From the NCBI GenBank assembly GCA_025084515.1, contig JAJAGP010000781.1:124001-188000 (forward strand): a stretch of 64,000 nucleotides of DNA, read 5' to 3'. The stretch is from Ancistrus triradiatus. Its lineage: Eukaryota > Chordata > Actinopteri > Siluriformes > Loricariidae. The first letter of the stretch is position 1; each line of letters starts with the position of its first letter. The notes under the pieces are model-generated. The model was not told the origin of the DNA. It did no database searches and saw only the letters and a program-made list of their open reading frames with translations. The translations under genes and the position numbers were made by a program. Below are positions 12,855-23,899 of the stretch, in pieces.

Positions 12855-15040
12855 TTTGAATGTTGAAAAGCAAAGTGTGTACATAAAGCTGAAAAAAAAA
12901 AATACATATTTTTATGATTTTTGATTTTGGTGAAGTGACTCTTTCAAAGGGATATTATGATTTTCCATAGGCAATTTACACAACAAACGTGGCATAAATT
13001 GACTGTGGAGGTAATACATTTTAATCCCCAAAAAAAAGTCCCATCACTGATGGAATAAAATATATAATATAGTAACTAAAATTCACATTGAAATCCTGAA
13101 ATCACAATTTATGTTTCAGAAAATGCTTGTTGACTGTTCTAATTGTCCTTAGATTTACAAAAGGTTTCTATCTTAGTACAGATAATGTGTAACAACTATT
13201 GTTTACGGCTTTTATGCAATAGATATAGATTGAAAAAAATACACAAGTATTTTTTCCTAAAATATTTAAACATATTGCATTTGCTCCGTATCTCTGGAAC
13301 CACATCTTGGAGTCGAGTCAACCCTCACTGGACTGTGTGTGGTAAAGATCAGCCATGTGTGAGACTCCTGGCTATTTCCATGGCAATGTGACTGACCTTT
13401 AGGTCTGAGAGTAGCCTTCACTTATCAGACCTCCCACTGAGACTGTGATGGATACTACAGTGACCGGGCAGAAAGGAACAGACATAGCGTGCCTTGCCTA
13501 AATAAAACTGAAATTAACAAAATGCTTGTTACCTTTTCAGTGCACTCTGAGGGACGTCTCATGATTCGCTCAGCTTGACACGCCACTGTGTACTTGCTTT
13601 GCTTTTTGGCGTTTATATAAAATTGAGTTTCCATTATGTTCCACCCTCAAAGGTTCCAGTGTGGCTGGCCAAATGGCAATAAAATGCTCAGAGAACATCA
13701 CAGAGAGTAAGAGAGGGAATTAGAGAAAGAGGACTTGTTTGTTAATTTTAACAAAGGATTGAGGGGTGAAGCCTGGCATGAGGGAAGCCTCTGTTATCCC
13801 GCTGCTCAACATGTGGTTGTGTTTTTCTGAGGCAATCGCCAAGCCCTGACCTGCAGCATGCTTCTCCGAGCAGATTGGATCTGTGCAGAAGGGCTATCAG
13901 AAAACTGACTCATACTCACCCTAAGAGCTCCACGCTACATCTACTGTAGTCTAATCTCCTCTTTCTCTAACAGACTGGAGCACAGAATTGGTGCAGGCAT
14001 CATAGAACAACTGTGCAGGGATGTCAGGAGTTGTTTTGACTGAGAGTAATGAAGCCCACACTTTTCCTGGTGCAGCACCGTGCCAAAGTCAGAGGGGGCA
14101 GGAAGAACGAGGCCACGTCACAGCAGTGACCAATATAACAGTCAGAGCCTCTGTGTACTGCATCAAGGTTTCACCACACTTTTATAATACCGCCAGAATG
14201 TTTGTAAAATGCTGTATAACCAACCACAAATGTTACAGACATCATGATGCTATTTACAGCTTGCATGACGAGTCACTGTAGTCAGTGCTGCAGGATTTTT
14301 GTACGCTGAAAAATCCATTAGTTTCAGGTAATCAGTGTTTTTATTGTGCTCTTCATTTGGGTGTGTTGGAGGCTCTGAGGGACATGAGGGGATGAGGGAC
14401 CTGCTATGTGTCTCTATACTGTATACAGGAGGGTGCGGCTTACAATGACCTCACCACTCCACACTTTATAAGTCATGAGACAAGCTTCTAAGAGCCAGGA
14501 CAGACATCCAGATTGAGAAGCAATACTCCCCTTGATATTTTATCCAAACAGCTGCAGGCTTCAAATGACTCAAATCTCTGTACTGCTTTATTTACTTGGG
14601 TGTTCGTCTGTAAAGCTGCATCTAACAATTAACAACCCCATAAAAGGGATACTGGAAGTGATAACACTGGAAAACACAACATAAGAAGTCTCCACAGTCT
14701 TAAAAATAGGCCTGTTGCTGGTCAGAGTAAACCTATATGAACGCTAAACAAGAGAGCAGGTGGCAAATATGCATCCAATTCTACAAGCACATCAGAGTTT
14801 TCACTTATTATTGAAGTTAAAAAACATATGAATTAACTTTGTTAGTTACTAAGGTAATAGCACGTAAGGGGAATGCGGACTTCTCTCACAAAATAGCGTA
14901 ACTGTGCTCTCACAAACTTTTTTATTGCCAAATAATAAACTCATAGTGACCACATTCACACTATCATAGTGGCTAAGCTTGGATGTATTTCAGAAGTAAC
15001 GTGTGAATGACTGATGATCATATCATGTGCATTGCATTTG
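12855..15040. other. Apparently unique intergenic sequence
   Basis: No repeat family or coding exon recognised. The part at 13400-14600 has somewhat higher GC than its surroundings and no recognisable transposon. It lies 3-4 kb upstream of the candidate promoter, so it could hold regulatory DNA, but nothing in the sequence shows this directly. Confidence 0.35.
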
Positions 15041-15044
15041 TATT

Positions 15045-15240
15045 TATGTCATTTAGCTGATGCCCTTATCCAAAGTGACTTACAATTACTTACAATTGAG
15101 ACAGTCTTACAGTCCAAGCACTTGTGTGTTAAGGACTGACTGTGCTAAAGGACCCAGCAATGGCACCTTGGCAGAGGTGGGATTTGAACTCTGGTCCATA
15201 GTCCAGTACCGTGAACGCTAGTCCACCACAGTTACCATAA
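15045..15240 (-). mobile_element. tRNA-headed SINE with L2-like tail, minus orientation
   Basis: On the minus strand: head with 'gttcaaatcccacctctgcc', then the conserved body, then a tail that is the inverse of 'catttagctgatgcccttat'. Same family as 35252-35446, moderately diverged, nearly full length. Confidence 0.7.
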
Positions 15241-15255
15241 GTCATTTTATAGTGA

Positions 15256-15336
15256 TTGGGTTTACATGTGGATTACGAACTTGATATTATTTGTGCAGTT
15301 ATCTGATTCTTCGAAGTACTTATGTAAACAGTGTGC
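15256..15336. mobile_element. Fragment of the 'TTTACATG' MITE
   Basis: Reads 'tttacatgtggattacgaac' ... 'gtgcagttatctgattcttc', matching the left part of the larger element at 35583-36186. Only about 80 bases remain. Confidence 0.5.
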
Positions 15337-16265
15337 TATAAGATTAAAGTCACAGTATTGCAACAAATGAATTGAAGTGAGCTGAATTTATAGCATGTAT
15401 CATAATGGATTTTTTTTTATTTTAGTTTAAACAAGACATGACAACGAGAATGAGGCACACTTAGCAGAAATGTTTGTTTTATTGACCTGGACATAATTCA
15501 TACAATATTCATGGGTCAGACGTCGCTAGTTAGGTCTACATAAGAATGTAGGACATTCTAGATAGAGCTTATTACAGGAGTAAGGCATGAATATACCACA
15601 GATGTACCATATGAGAGAAAAAGTACTGACAAAATTCCACTTACAAACATACAAATTGCAAACATTTTTAGACCTAAAATTGTAATAACAATAATAATAA
15701 TAAAAAGAAGAACACATCGGCACAGGGTAGCCACTCAGAGTTATGATTAACCACATCTTTATGGAAGCAAAAATAGATTTTTAGCAAAATAAATGGGAAA
15801 ATTAACCTTTAAGGTTAGGGTTAGGGTTCAGTTTTGCTGGTTTGGAATGCATGCAAACAGTAGTAAGTGATGAAGCAGACAGTGCTTATGTTAGAGAGGC
15901 AAAATCCAGCCCAATCCAGATAACCAGGCAGACAAGAGAACCATTCAGAACAGTTTCTGCACCACTATGTTATTTTGACATCATTGCAAATATGCAGAGT
16001 TTTGAAAATACAGGAAATAGGTAGGAATTTAAGAAATAATGGAAACAATCTCCTGGTAAAGGATTATCTGAACCATTATCCAGAACAAAGTACAGTACAT
16101 CCTAAGAGTGGGGTTTGACTGTGGTTTGATATTTTGACCTCATTATTTGAATATACCTTGTTCTGGAAATATGGTCTGGATAACAAATATATGGATAATA
16201 TATTCCCATCGTTTCCCATGGACAAATCTGTACCTTCTTCCTGTAACCATAAAGCCTGCCTACTT
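15337..16265. other. No recognised gene; short telomere-like run
   Basis: At 15816-15836 there are about two and a half copies of TTAGGG ('gttagggttagggttca'), too short to be a meaningful interstitial telomere. Otherwise nothing recognised. Confidence 0.4.
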
Positions 16266-16269
16266 TTAA

Positions 16270-16602
16270 TTAATTGTCTCATCCACTTAATCCTGAACAG
16301 GGTTGCGGGAGAGCCGGTGCTTGGCCAGCGGCACAGGGCGCCAAGACAGGAGACAGGGCGCCAATCCATTGTAGAGCACATAGACTCACACACTCATACA
16401 CTCACTCACACACTAGGGGCACTTTAGAGACACCAGTTAGCATAACATGCATCTCCTTGGACTGTGGGAGGAAACTGGAGTACCCGGAGTAAACCCACAC
16501 AGACACGGGGAGGACATGTAGACTCCACAGAGAAAACACCCAGACCACTCCTCACTGTTGGACAACAGTACACTCCACTGAGCCACCGTGCCGCCCCCTA
16601 CG
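16270..16602 (-). mobile_element. tRNA-headed SINE (second family), near full length, minus orientation
   Basis: From right to left: tRNA-like head ending at 'gagccaccgtgccgccccc', 'ccacacagacacggggagga', 'ggaaactggagtacccggag', 'ggggcactttagagacacca', a CA-rich stretch, and 'agggcgccaatccattgtag'. This is the best preserved member of the family in the window. The head-side 'ggcggcacggtggc' (inverse of the right end) is characteristic of abundant catfish and other teleost SINEs. Confidence 0.75.
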
Positions 16603-16604
16603 TT

Positions 16605-17085
16605 TAATTATGTCAGCATATTATAATGACACTGGGGACTTTCTGATTAGTCTTCCATTACTTCTCTATTAAGCCGGAGCTGTTTATCCTGCGTATTCTG
16701 AATATCATGCCTATGTTTTCATGTTGAGATTTAATTAATATTATTGTTTAAAATAAATCATTGTGTGCAAAGTATCTAAACTACTGTATGACTATAAAGT
16801 AATGTCCATTCATGGCAACGTAATGAAGACGTTAAACGCTGCACACCTGTATAGGAAAATATTAAAGCAAAAATGGCCAAACACCTCTAGCTGTGTTAAT
16901 TACCCATTTGTCATTCTGTAAGTTTCATTCCCTGTAAGTTTGCTACAAGTCAGAGTGCTTGAATAATGGTACCTATGCTTAAATATGTGATATACATATT
17001 GGAAATTATTTTCTGCAGGCAAACTGAGGTAGCAAAATCTGTTTGTAAATGTAAACCCAGTCTTTGATCATTCGGATTCATCACA
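16605..17085. other. AT-rich DNA upstream of the candidate promoter
   Basis: No repeat or exon recognised. Confidence 0.4.
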
Positions 17086-17089
17086 AGTT

Positions 17090-17225
17090 TGGCCTGACGC
17101 AATTTCCTGTGCAGGGCAGGCAGGCAGGGAGTCAGTGGGGCAAGTCGGGAGGCGGATCTTCTCTCCTCATTTCAGTTTAAGCTGGGCTCTTTAAAGCAGG
17201 GCAGCAGGATGAAGTGAGTGAATGA
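17090..17225 (+). promoter_or_regulatory. Candidate plekhh1 promoter region
   Basis: GC content rises abruptly compared with the AT-rich flanks. Visible elements are 'tgacgcaat' at 17095-17103 (a CRE/C-EBP-like composite) and TATA-like 'ctctttaaagcagg' at about 17187-17200. The start site is inferred only; there is no transcript evidence here. Confidence 0.35.
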
Positions 17226-17392
17226 AGGAGTCCGGCTCGGTGTCTCTACACTCCTGTGGCGAACAGAGGATAACGGAAAGCAGAGATAAAAAATGAAACC
17301 TAAAGTGTAACGCCATAAACAGTGAGGAGTGAATCCGCGTGTGTTTGTGAGGGAGATGTACCGGCTCTAGGATCTGAACGGGAAGCTTAGAA
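17200..17392 (+). other. Candidate 5' non-coding exon of plekhh1
   Basis: The first translated exon (33369-33536) begins with an acceptor site 15 nt before its ATG, so at least one upstream non-coding exon must exist. This block is the best candidate: locally GC-rich, unlike the repeats around it, and ending in a strong donor, 'cttagaag|gtaagc' at 17392/17393. It carries several short ATG-stop frames and no long coding frame. The 5' limit is a guess based on the TATA-like element. Other upstream exons may exist. Confidence 0.5.
17222..17296 (+). other. Upstream ORF, 24 codons, in candidate 5' exon
   Basis: ATG at 17222 and TGA at 17294-17296. Its stop overlaps the ATG (17293) of a second, five-codon frame ending at 17310. 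A third frame runs 17355-17369 (Met-Tyr-Arg-Leu-stop) with G at -3. An even shorter one (ATG-AAG-TGA) lies at 17209-17217. Such frames in a 5' leader usually lower translation of the main frame. Relevance depends on the exon being real. Confidence 0.4.
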
Positions 17393-18284
17393 GGTAAGCA
17401 AAAGCAGCTGCTGCTCTGCACATGCTTGTGAGTTAGAGAAAGGAAGCAGGTTGTGAGAGCGAAGTTTTGAACCCTTCTGTTGCTTTTGCAGGGACGAGCA
17501 GAGGTCGATCTGGTTGTGTTTGCACTGGAGTATGTGTGTTTGTGTGGGGGCTCACCTTTGCGTGTGACCATTTTTGGAGGTGCATTTTTATTGAGCTTTT
17601 ACTGCGCATACACAGCAAATGGATAGGTTTTAAAACACTTCTATAATGTCTGTAGAACTGGATACAAACCCACACGAAGTTTTTATTACAGTCACTTTGC
17701 CTAGTCCTGTCATATCTGAAGGTATGATATTACTATATAGACTTATACTTATGCTGTCCATCATTCTCAAGACTTGCTGTGCTCCACAAACACTGTGTAA
17801 AGATTTAATAACACCTACAGTTTGGCTACAAGACCAAAAGTAGCAAAATGTGACACTTCTCTCTTGGCTTTCATTCAATCTCTGTTCTTTCCTTTTATAT
17901 ATTTTCCCTTTTTTTCCGACTGTACTGAATTCCAGCTGACACCGGTTACAACTGAAGAGTAGTTGAGGACTAAAGACTTTGGACTTTGAACTTTGAGACT
18001 TGAACTTGCAATCTTCCAGTCACCATCTTTGAACTATATAGCTACTAATTCACTTGGCCTGAACACAGTCTCAACTTCCTAAGTGATGATTTTTAGAATG
18101 GTAGAATTTGATGCAGGGGTGGGCACAGACTGCAGCAAGGGCATGTGCCAAGATGTCTATGAATGGCATAGCGAGACTTCTTCTAAATATGTAATATGTT
18201 ATAAGTTGATTTGTATTCAAGAAAAGTGAATCTACTAACCTTCTTTCTGCTGTTATCTCACTATATTTTTTGCCTCACTCCAAC

Positions 18285-18400
18285 CATGACGGCACGTGTG
18301 TCCATGTGTCCATGTGGGCTTATTCCAGGTGCTCTGGTTTCCTCACACAGTTCAAAGACATGCATTAGGTTGATTGTTTAGACTAACTTGGCCCGATCAG
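18285..18400 (+). mobile_element. tRNA-SINE fragment (second family), plus orientation
   Basis: Contains 'tgctctggtttcctcacaca' and 'caaagacatgcattaggttg', the plus-strand form of the family at 16270-16602. Head and tail are missing. It runs into a (TA)n stretch at 18399-18425. Confidence 0.55.
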
Positions 18401-18735
18401 CATATATATATATATATATATATATTGTGTATTGATATACAGTGGTGCTTGAAAGTTTGTGAACCCTTTAAAATTTCTGTATTTCTGCATAAATATGACC
18501 TAACACATCATCAGATTTTCACACCGATAAAGAGAACCCAGGAAAATGATCCAATATTACATATTAGTGAGTGGAAAAAGTATGTGAACCTCTAGGATTA
18601 ACAGTTAATTTGAAGGTGAAATTAGTGTTTTCAATCATTGGGATGACAATCAGGTGTGAGTGGGCACCCTGGTTTATTTAAAGAACAGTGATCTACCAAA
18701 GTCTGCTTTTCACAACATGTTTGTGGAAGTGTATC

Positions 18736-19208
18736 ATGGCACGAACAAAGGAGATTTCTGAGGACCTCAGAAAAAGAGTTGTTGATGGTCATGAGGCTGG
18801 AAAAGTTTACAAAACCATCTCTTAGGAGCTTGGACTCCACCAATCCACAGTCAGACAGACTGGGTACAAGTGTAGAAAATTCAAGGCCATTATTACCCTC
18901 CCCAGGAGTGGCCGACCAACAACGATCACTCCAAGAGCAATTCGTGTAGTAGTTGGCGAGGTCACAGAGGACCCCAGGGTAACTTCTAAGCAACTGAAGG
19001 CCTCTCTGACATTGGCTAATGTTAATGTTTATGAGTCCAGCATCAGAAGAACACGGAACAACAATGGTGAGCATGGCAGGGTTGCAAGGAGAAAGCCACT
19101 GCTCTCCAAAATGAACATTGCTGCTCGTTTGCAGTTTGCTAAAGATCACGTGGACAAGCCAGAAGGCTATTGGAAGAATGTTTTGTTTATGGATGAATGT
19201 GTTCTGTT
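18736..19208 (+). pseudogene. Tc1 transposase, 5' half only
   Basis: Begins with ATG (M-A-R-T-K-E-I-S-E-D-L-R-K-R-V-V-D) and covers the paired helix-turn-helix DNA-binding region. An in-frame stop occurs in the 'ccatctcttaggagcttgg' stretch. The coding sequence stops around the first catalytic aspartate ('NVLFMDE'), where it joins the other copy. The catalytic domain is absent, so it cannot be functional. Confidence 0.8.
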
Positions 19209-19335
19209 AAAACAAATGAGACAAAAATGTTTACTTGGTCATTTATTTATTGAGTAAAATGATCCAATATTACATTATTGGTGAGTGGCAAAAGTATGTG
19301 AACCTTTGCTTTCAGTATCTGGGTGTAAAACAAAA

Positions 19336-19362
19336 CCCCCCCCCCCCCCCCCCCCCCCCCCC
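19336..19362. repeat. Homopolymer of 27 C
   Basis: Uninterrupted C run on the + strand, in the C-terminal coding region of the minus-strand Tc1 copy. The copy at 59485-61053 has ordinary sequence here. Length is likely unstable and uncertain in an assembly. Confidence 0.9.
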
Positions 19363-19363
19363 A

Positions 19364-20303
19364 TGTGCAGCAAAAACTGCAACTAAATGTTTCCTGTAAC
19401 TGTTGATCAGTCCTGCACACCGGCTTGGAGGAATTTTAGCCCATTCCTCTGTACAGAACAGCTTCAGCTCTGGGATGTTGGTGGGTTTCCTCACATTAAC
19501 TGCTCACTTCACTTCAGGTCATTATTCTTCTTTAAACATTCTTTGGTAGAACGACTTGTGTGCTTAGGGTCGTTGTCTTTCTGCATGACCCACCTACTCT
19601 TGAGATTCAGTTTATGGACAGATGTCCTGACATTTTCCTTTAGAATTCTCTGATATAATTCAGAATTCATTGTTCCATCAATGATGGCAAGCCGTCCTGG
19701 CCCAGATGCAGCAAAACAGGCCCAAACATGGTACTACCACCACCATGTTTCACAGATGGTTCTTATGCTGGAATGCAGTTTTTTCATTTCTCCAAACAGA
19801 ACACTTTTTTTTCTTTTAAACCAGAAAGTTATATTTTGGTCTCATCCTTAAACAAAACATTCTTCCAATAGCCTTCTGGCTTGTCCACGTGATCTTTAGC
19901 AAACTGCAGACGAGCAGCAGTGTTCATTTTGGAGAGCAGTGGCTTTCTCCTTGCAACCCTGCCATGCGCACCATAGTTGTTCAGTGTTCTTCTGATGGTG
20001 GACTCATTAACATTAACATTAGCCAATGTGAGAGGCCTTCAGTTGCTTAGAAGTTACCCTGGAGTCCTTTGTGACCTCGCAAACTATTACACGAATTGCT
20101 CTTGGAGTGATCTTTGTTGGTCGACCACTCCTGGGGAGGGTAACAATGGCCTTGAATTTCCTCTATTTGTACACAATCTGTCTGACTGTGGATTGGTGGA
20201 GTCCAAACTCTTTAGAGATGATGGTTTTGTAACCTTTTCCAGCCTGATGAGCATCAACAACTCTTTTTCTGAGGCCCTCAGAAATCTCCTTTGTTCACGC
20301 CAT
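19364..20303 (-). pseudogene. Tc1 transposase, minus strand, full span but broken
   Basis: Minus-strand start at 20303 (inverse of 'ttgttcacgccatgatacac'). The DNA-binding part, the catalytic region and the C-terminal 'NIPELKLFCTEEWAKIPPSR' are all recognisable but lie in different frames. The end is disrupted by the C27 run. Family: Tc1 clade with a DDE catalytic triad (knowledge of family). Non-autonomous today. Confidence 0.8.
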
Positions 20304-20669
20304 GATACACTTCCACAAACATGTGTTGTGAAGAGCAGACTTTGATAGATCTCTCTTCTTTAAAACAAGGCGCCCACTCACACCTGATTGTCATCCCATT
20401 GATTGATAACACCTGACTCTAATTTCACCTTCAAATTAGCTGCTGATCCCAGAGGTTCACATACTTTTGCCACTCACTAATATGTAATATTGGATCATTT
20501 TCCTCAATAAATAAATGACCAAGTATAATATTTGTGTCTCATTTGTTTAACTGGGTTCTCTTTATCTACTTTTAGGACTTGTGTGAAAATCTGATGATGT
20601 TTTAGGTCATATTTCTGCAGAAATATAGAAAATTCTAAAGGGTTCACAAACTTTCAAGCACCACTGTAA

Positions 20670-21125
20670 CTTTGTGTCTGTCGTAAATATCCATTGATGC
20701 TGAAATTGGTATTAAATAAAACAAAAAAACAAGCTTTACTCCTACCTCTTTTGTCACTCCGTCCCCAGAGCTCTCTCCAGCTGTTCTTGTTGTACCACAT
20801 CATATGTAATATACAAGAGTTTATTTAAGGATATATTTACTTTTAATTAAGCTCCCTTTTAGTTGATTACTTGTTCACCAACTTGATCTGCCGTTACATT
20901 GGCTGTGCATTGCTTCTGTTAAGATGATAGGAATTACAATAATAACCATGTACGCTATAGGGTTTTTATGATTTTCATGAAGAGTATAGCTTCATCTTTT
21001 CCATCTGGTTTTTGTGGACAGCTAGTTAATGGAGTTCTAGCCCATGGCTGATTTACTCCTCTATTCTAAAGCTTGTTTTTAACATTACATACTCCATTTC
21101 CTTGGCTTGGTCTGAAAAAGATTTT
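20670..21125. other. No recognised feature
   Basis: AT-rich sequence, candidate intron 1 of plekhh1. Confidence 0.4.
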
Positions 21126-21179
21126 TTTTACAGTCGAACTCGGTCCTTTATTTTGGAAAATGGTTCAGATAGTGAATAT

Positions 21180-21590
21180 CTGGATTGCAGTGCTCAGGTA
21201 GTTTGCCCAGAACAGCAGTGACCTGGGTTCAAATCCTGGCGGTACCTTCCATTCCGGACTGGTATCATAGGCATAACTGACTGTGTATGAGGGAGAGGAG
21301 ACTTCACAGGCTTATCATCCCCCATTGCCGCAACAGTGACCCCTACTCAAACCTGTGCTGGACTGGCACTGTTCCTTCTGCATTCCAAAGACAACTTGGG
21401 TCAACTGGTGTCTCTAAAGTGTCAGTGAGTGAGTAAGTAGTCAGTCCACCCTAGGGTTGGATTACTGTCTTGTCTAGTGTTATTCCTACCTTGTGCCCTG
21501 TGGTGCCAGTTAGAGCCACCCACCCCAAAAGACTTTGGATTGAATTAAGTGTGTATTAAAATGAATGAATGAGTGTATTTGCACTAAACT
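21180..21590 (+). mobile_element. tRNA-headed SINE, plus orientation, old
   Basis: Head with 'gacctgggttcaaatcctgg', then 'ttctgcattccaaagacaac', 'actggtgtctctaaagtgtc', and a tail 'ttgaattaagtgtgtattaa' plus ATGA-type repeats. Same second family as 16270-16602 but with many substitutions. Confidence 0.6.
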
Positions 21591-22078
21591 TGTTTGCCAG
21601 ACTAATGGTGGCATACACAGCAAATGACTCTAATCATAGGCTTTAAGTGGATGTCACACAGTCCTTTTAAACATTTATCCAATTAAAAAAAAAAACTTTT
21701 AAAACAAAAATGACGAGGACTGGGGGTATTCACCCCTTCTTGTGCAAGCCAGTAGTGTCTGGAGGGTGATTACTTTCTCACAGAGAAGATGCTCAGGCCT
21801 CTTTTACTTGAGGGAAATTTTACAGGAGTACACCAATGATTGATACAGGTTTCAACATCAAATTAATGCCCAATAACTGGGTTGAATTAGACAGGCTGGG
21901 GGTGGTGGATGTACTGTTGCAACATACTGTGATATTGTACCATTTGTCATCGCCACAGCCGCAACAGATACATTGTTTATCATGGTAGAGCATTTTTGTG
22001 GTGCGTGAGATTTGAAGGGTTTGGCATGAGACTGTGAGATCTGGAACTGGGACTTGAGAGGTATAAGCATGTCTGTAC

Positions 22079-22376
22079 TAGGGTTAGACAGATTAATCGA
22101 CTGTTCAACTAGCCAAGTAGGACATCCACTAGTCGGAATGGGAAGCTGTCATCGACTAATCGAAAGAAGAAATAAAACAGTACCAAGCATGCTTGAGTAC
22201 AATTAAAAAATACTTCTGCAATGCATAACCATCTGTCAATGAAGCATCCGTCAATCAGCATGCAACTGCACTAATAAAATAAATCTTAACAATAGCAACC
22301 TCCTGAGTTTGTTTTTGCTTTAGATATGGGTATTAGGACTGGTTAACAAATTCCCAATTGGGCAACCCCTAGTCTA
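22079..22376. mobile_element. Candidate MITE with CTAGGG ends
   Basis: Imperfect inverted ends 'ctagggttagacagattaat' and the inverse of 'aattgggcaacccctag' enclose about 300 non-coding bases containing 'cgactaatcg'-type palindromic bits. Resembles hAT-like non-autonomous elements, but no clean 8-base duplication was found. Confidence 0.4.
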
Positions 22377-22498
22377 GACAGGAATACACCAAAGAGCAGT
22401 TCCATGTGAACTGTATCCTTGTCATTGACAAAAGAAGTACAAGAGGAGAGAAAAAGTTTTTAAAAACCCTCTAGTCTTAGTTTATACTTTGTTTATGG

Positions 22499-22502
<4 letters not shown>

Positions 22503-22529
<27 letters not shown>

Positions 22530-22530
22530 T
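22503..22530. repeat. (TTTTG)n microsatellite
   Basis: Five tandem copies of ttttg followed by a T run. Confidence 0.85.
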
Positions 22531-22539
22531 CCACACAAC

Positions 22540-22957
22540 ATTTAACCACATAGTGGTGTACACATCTGACCATGTGCATCCCTTCATGGCCACAATTTAC
22601 TATCTAAAGGCTACTTCCAGCATGATAATGCATCATGTCCCAAAGCAAAAGTCATCTCAGACTGGTTTCATGAACATGACCGTGAGTTTGAATGTTCTGC
22701 AGTAGCCTTCAGGGTCTCCTGACCTCAGTCTAATAGTACACCTTTGGGAGAATGGGAGATGCGCAGCACAAAAGTGCACCTGACAAATCTGCAGGGACTG
22801 CATGATGCAGCAAGTCAGCATGGAGCAAAAGCTCAAAGGAATGTTTCCAGTACCTTGTGGAATCCATGCCACAAAGAAATTAGGCTGTTTTGATAGCAAA
22901 AGTAGGCCCTACCCAGTATTAGTATAGTGTTCCTAATAATGTGTTTGGTGAGTGTAT
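22540..22957 (+). pseudogene. Tc1-type transposase C-terminal remnant
   Basis: Reads in broken frames as the C-terminal catalytic half: a region like H-x-D-N-A, then S-P-D-L-x-x-I near 22712, then 'FPVPCGIHATK'. It ends 'cctaataatgtgtttggtga' + gtgta, like the right terminus of the element at 53399-55467. The front half is missing. Confidence 0.6.
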
Positions 22958-23526
22958 CTGTTATTGCAGTCTTCAAAAAAAAAAAAATCACTGATGCCAA
23001 GCTGCAGGCAGGTATGGGTTCATGTGCTACGAGTTTGTATATCACATTCATAATGCTGGAGTTGCTCTGAATGTTGGTCCTCCAGGACCATAGACATTAC
23101 AAACATAGTGGAACGGTTTACTCCCAAATCTAGTTGGTGTGGTTCTGGGAGGTTTCGTTCAGTGTTATTACACTTAGTTTTGTATTAGTTGAAGACTGAG
23201 TGGGTGCCTGTCCCTGGCTGGTGACCATGCTGTGTGCTGATGGAGGCGTGTGCATGTGTGTGCGTGTCCACTTTTGGCCAATCGCACTAAAAATGTTTAC
23301 ACCTAAGCGCTATGGAATGTCTTGGGCTATATTTACTACTTCAGCTTATAATGAGGGTGGCCAGTTTACAGTAGCCAGTTATTATCTTGTGTATGAGGCT
23401 TCATTGTCACCAGGGGAGGAGAGGGAAGTCAGAGAATCCCTTTACCTGCAGCTGTTCAACTCACATATATTCTATCATACAGCCACTAAGTGTGCTATAC
23501 TTCATATTCCATATGCTCTGTACTTG

Positions 23527-23892
23527 GGGTGGGCAATTTGACGATATTTTATCGTGTCATAGATTTTGTTATAGTGTTAGACTGTTTTTCAGGGGATATC
23601 AAGGATATGGCCAGTGTTTAAAAAGCAGTGACCAACTGCATATTTCATTATAAAGAGTGTATTTAGTTCTCTTCAGTTGGACGAACTGCAGCCCATTTGG
23701 AATAAAAATTGCTTTACTTGGTATGAGATAATATTTGAACAGTATTTTTTTTATTTTTTTTTATTTTTATTTTTATTTTTTTTTAAAGAATCTGTTGCTA
23801 CTGGTGCATTTTTGTCTGCAGTCACATGTATCGTGAAAATGTCTTTAAATATTGAGATATAATTTATTTTTACCACATTGCCCACCCCTACT
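23527..23892. mobile_element. MITE with GGGGTGGGCAAT ends
   Basis: Terminal inverted repeat 'ggggtgggcaat' / 'attgcccacccc' encloses about 365 bases with inner inverted 'acgatattttatcgtg'-type sequence and a T-rich middle. Non-coding. Superfamily not certain (hAT-like is common for such ends). Confidence 0.6.
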
Positions 23893-23899
23893 CTATACC

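Larger units (their letters stand above)
18440..20666. mobile_element. Composite of two Tc1 copies in opposite orientation
   Basis: Both outer ends are Tc1 terminal repeats next to TA: 'cagtggtgcttgaaagtttg' on the left, its inverse ending 'ctttcaagcaccactg' on the right. The left part (to about 19208) is the 5' half of a + strand copy. At about 19209 it joins, with the outermost tip missing, a minus-strand copy that runs to 20666. The outer ~770 bases on each side are therefore a near-perfect inverted repeat around a ~630-base loop. The same family occurs intact-length at 59485-61053. Confidence 0.85.

Noticed and set aside
15816..15836. Interstitial telomeric repeat
   Set aside because: Only about two and a half TTAGGG units; expected by chance in AT-rich DNA of this length.
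17191..17571. 126-residue minus-strand frame overlapping the candidate promoter
   Set aside because: No domain. The + strand donor and leader features explain the composition better.
18631..19149. 172-residue minus-strand frame
   Set aside because: Antisense of the + strand Tc1 transposase fragment; the apparent Cys-rich protein is a shadow.
19977..20345. 122-residue + frame
   Set aside because: It is antisense to the Tc1 transposase in the minus-strand copy.
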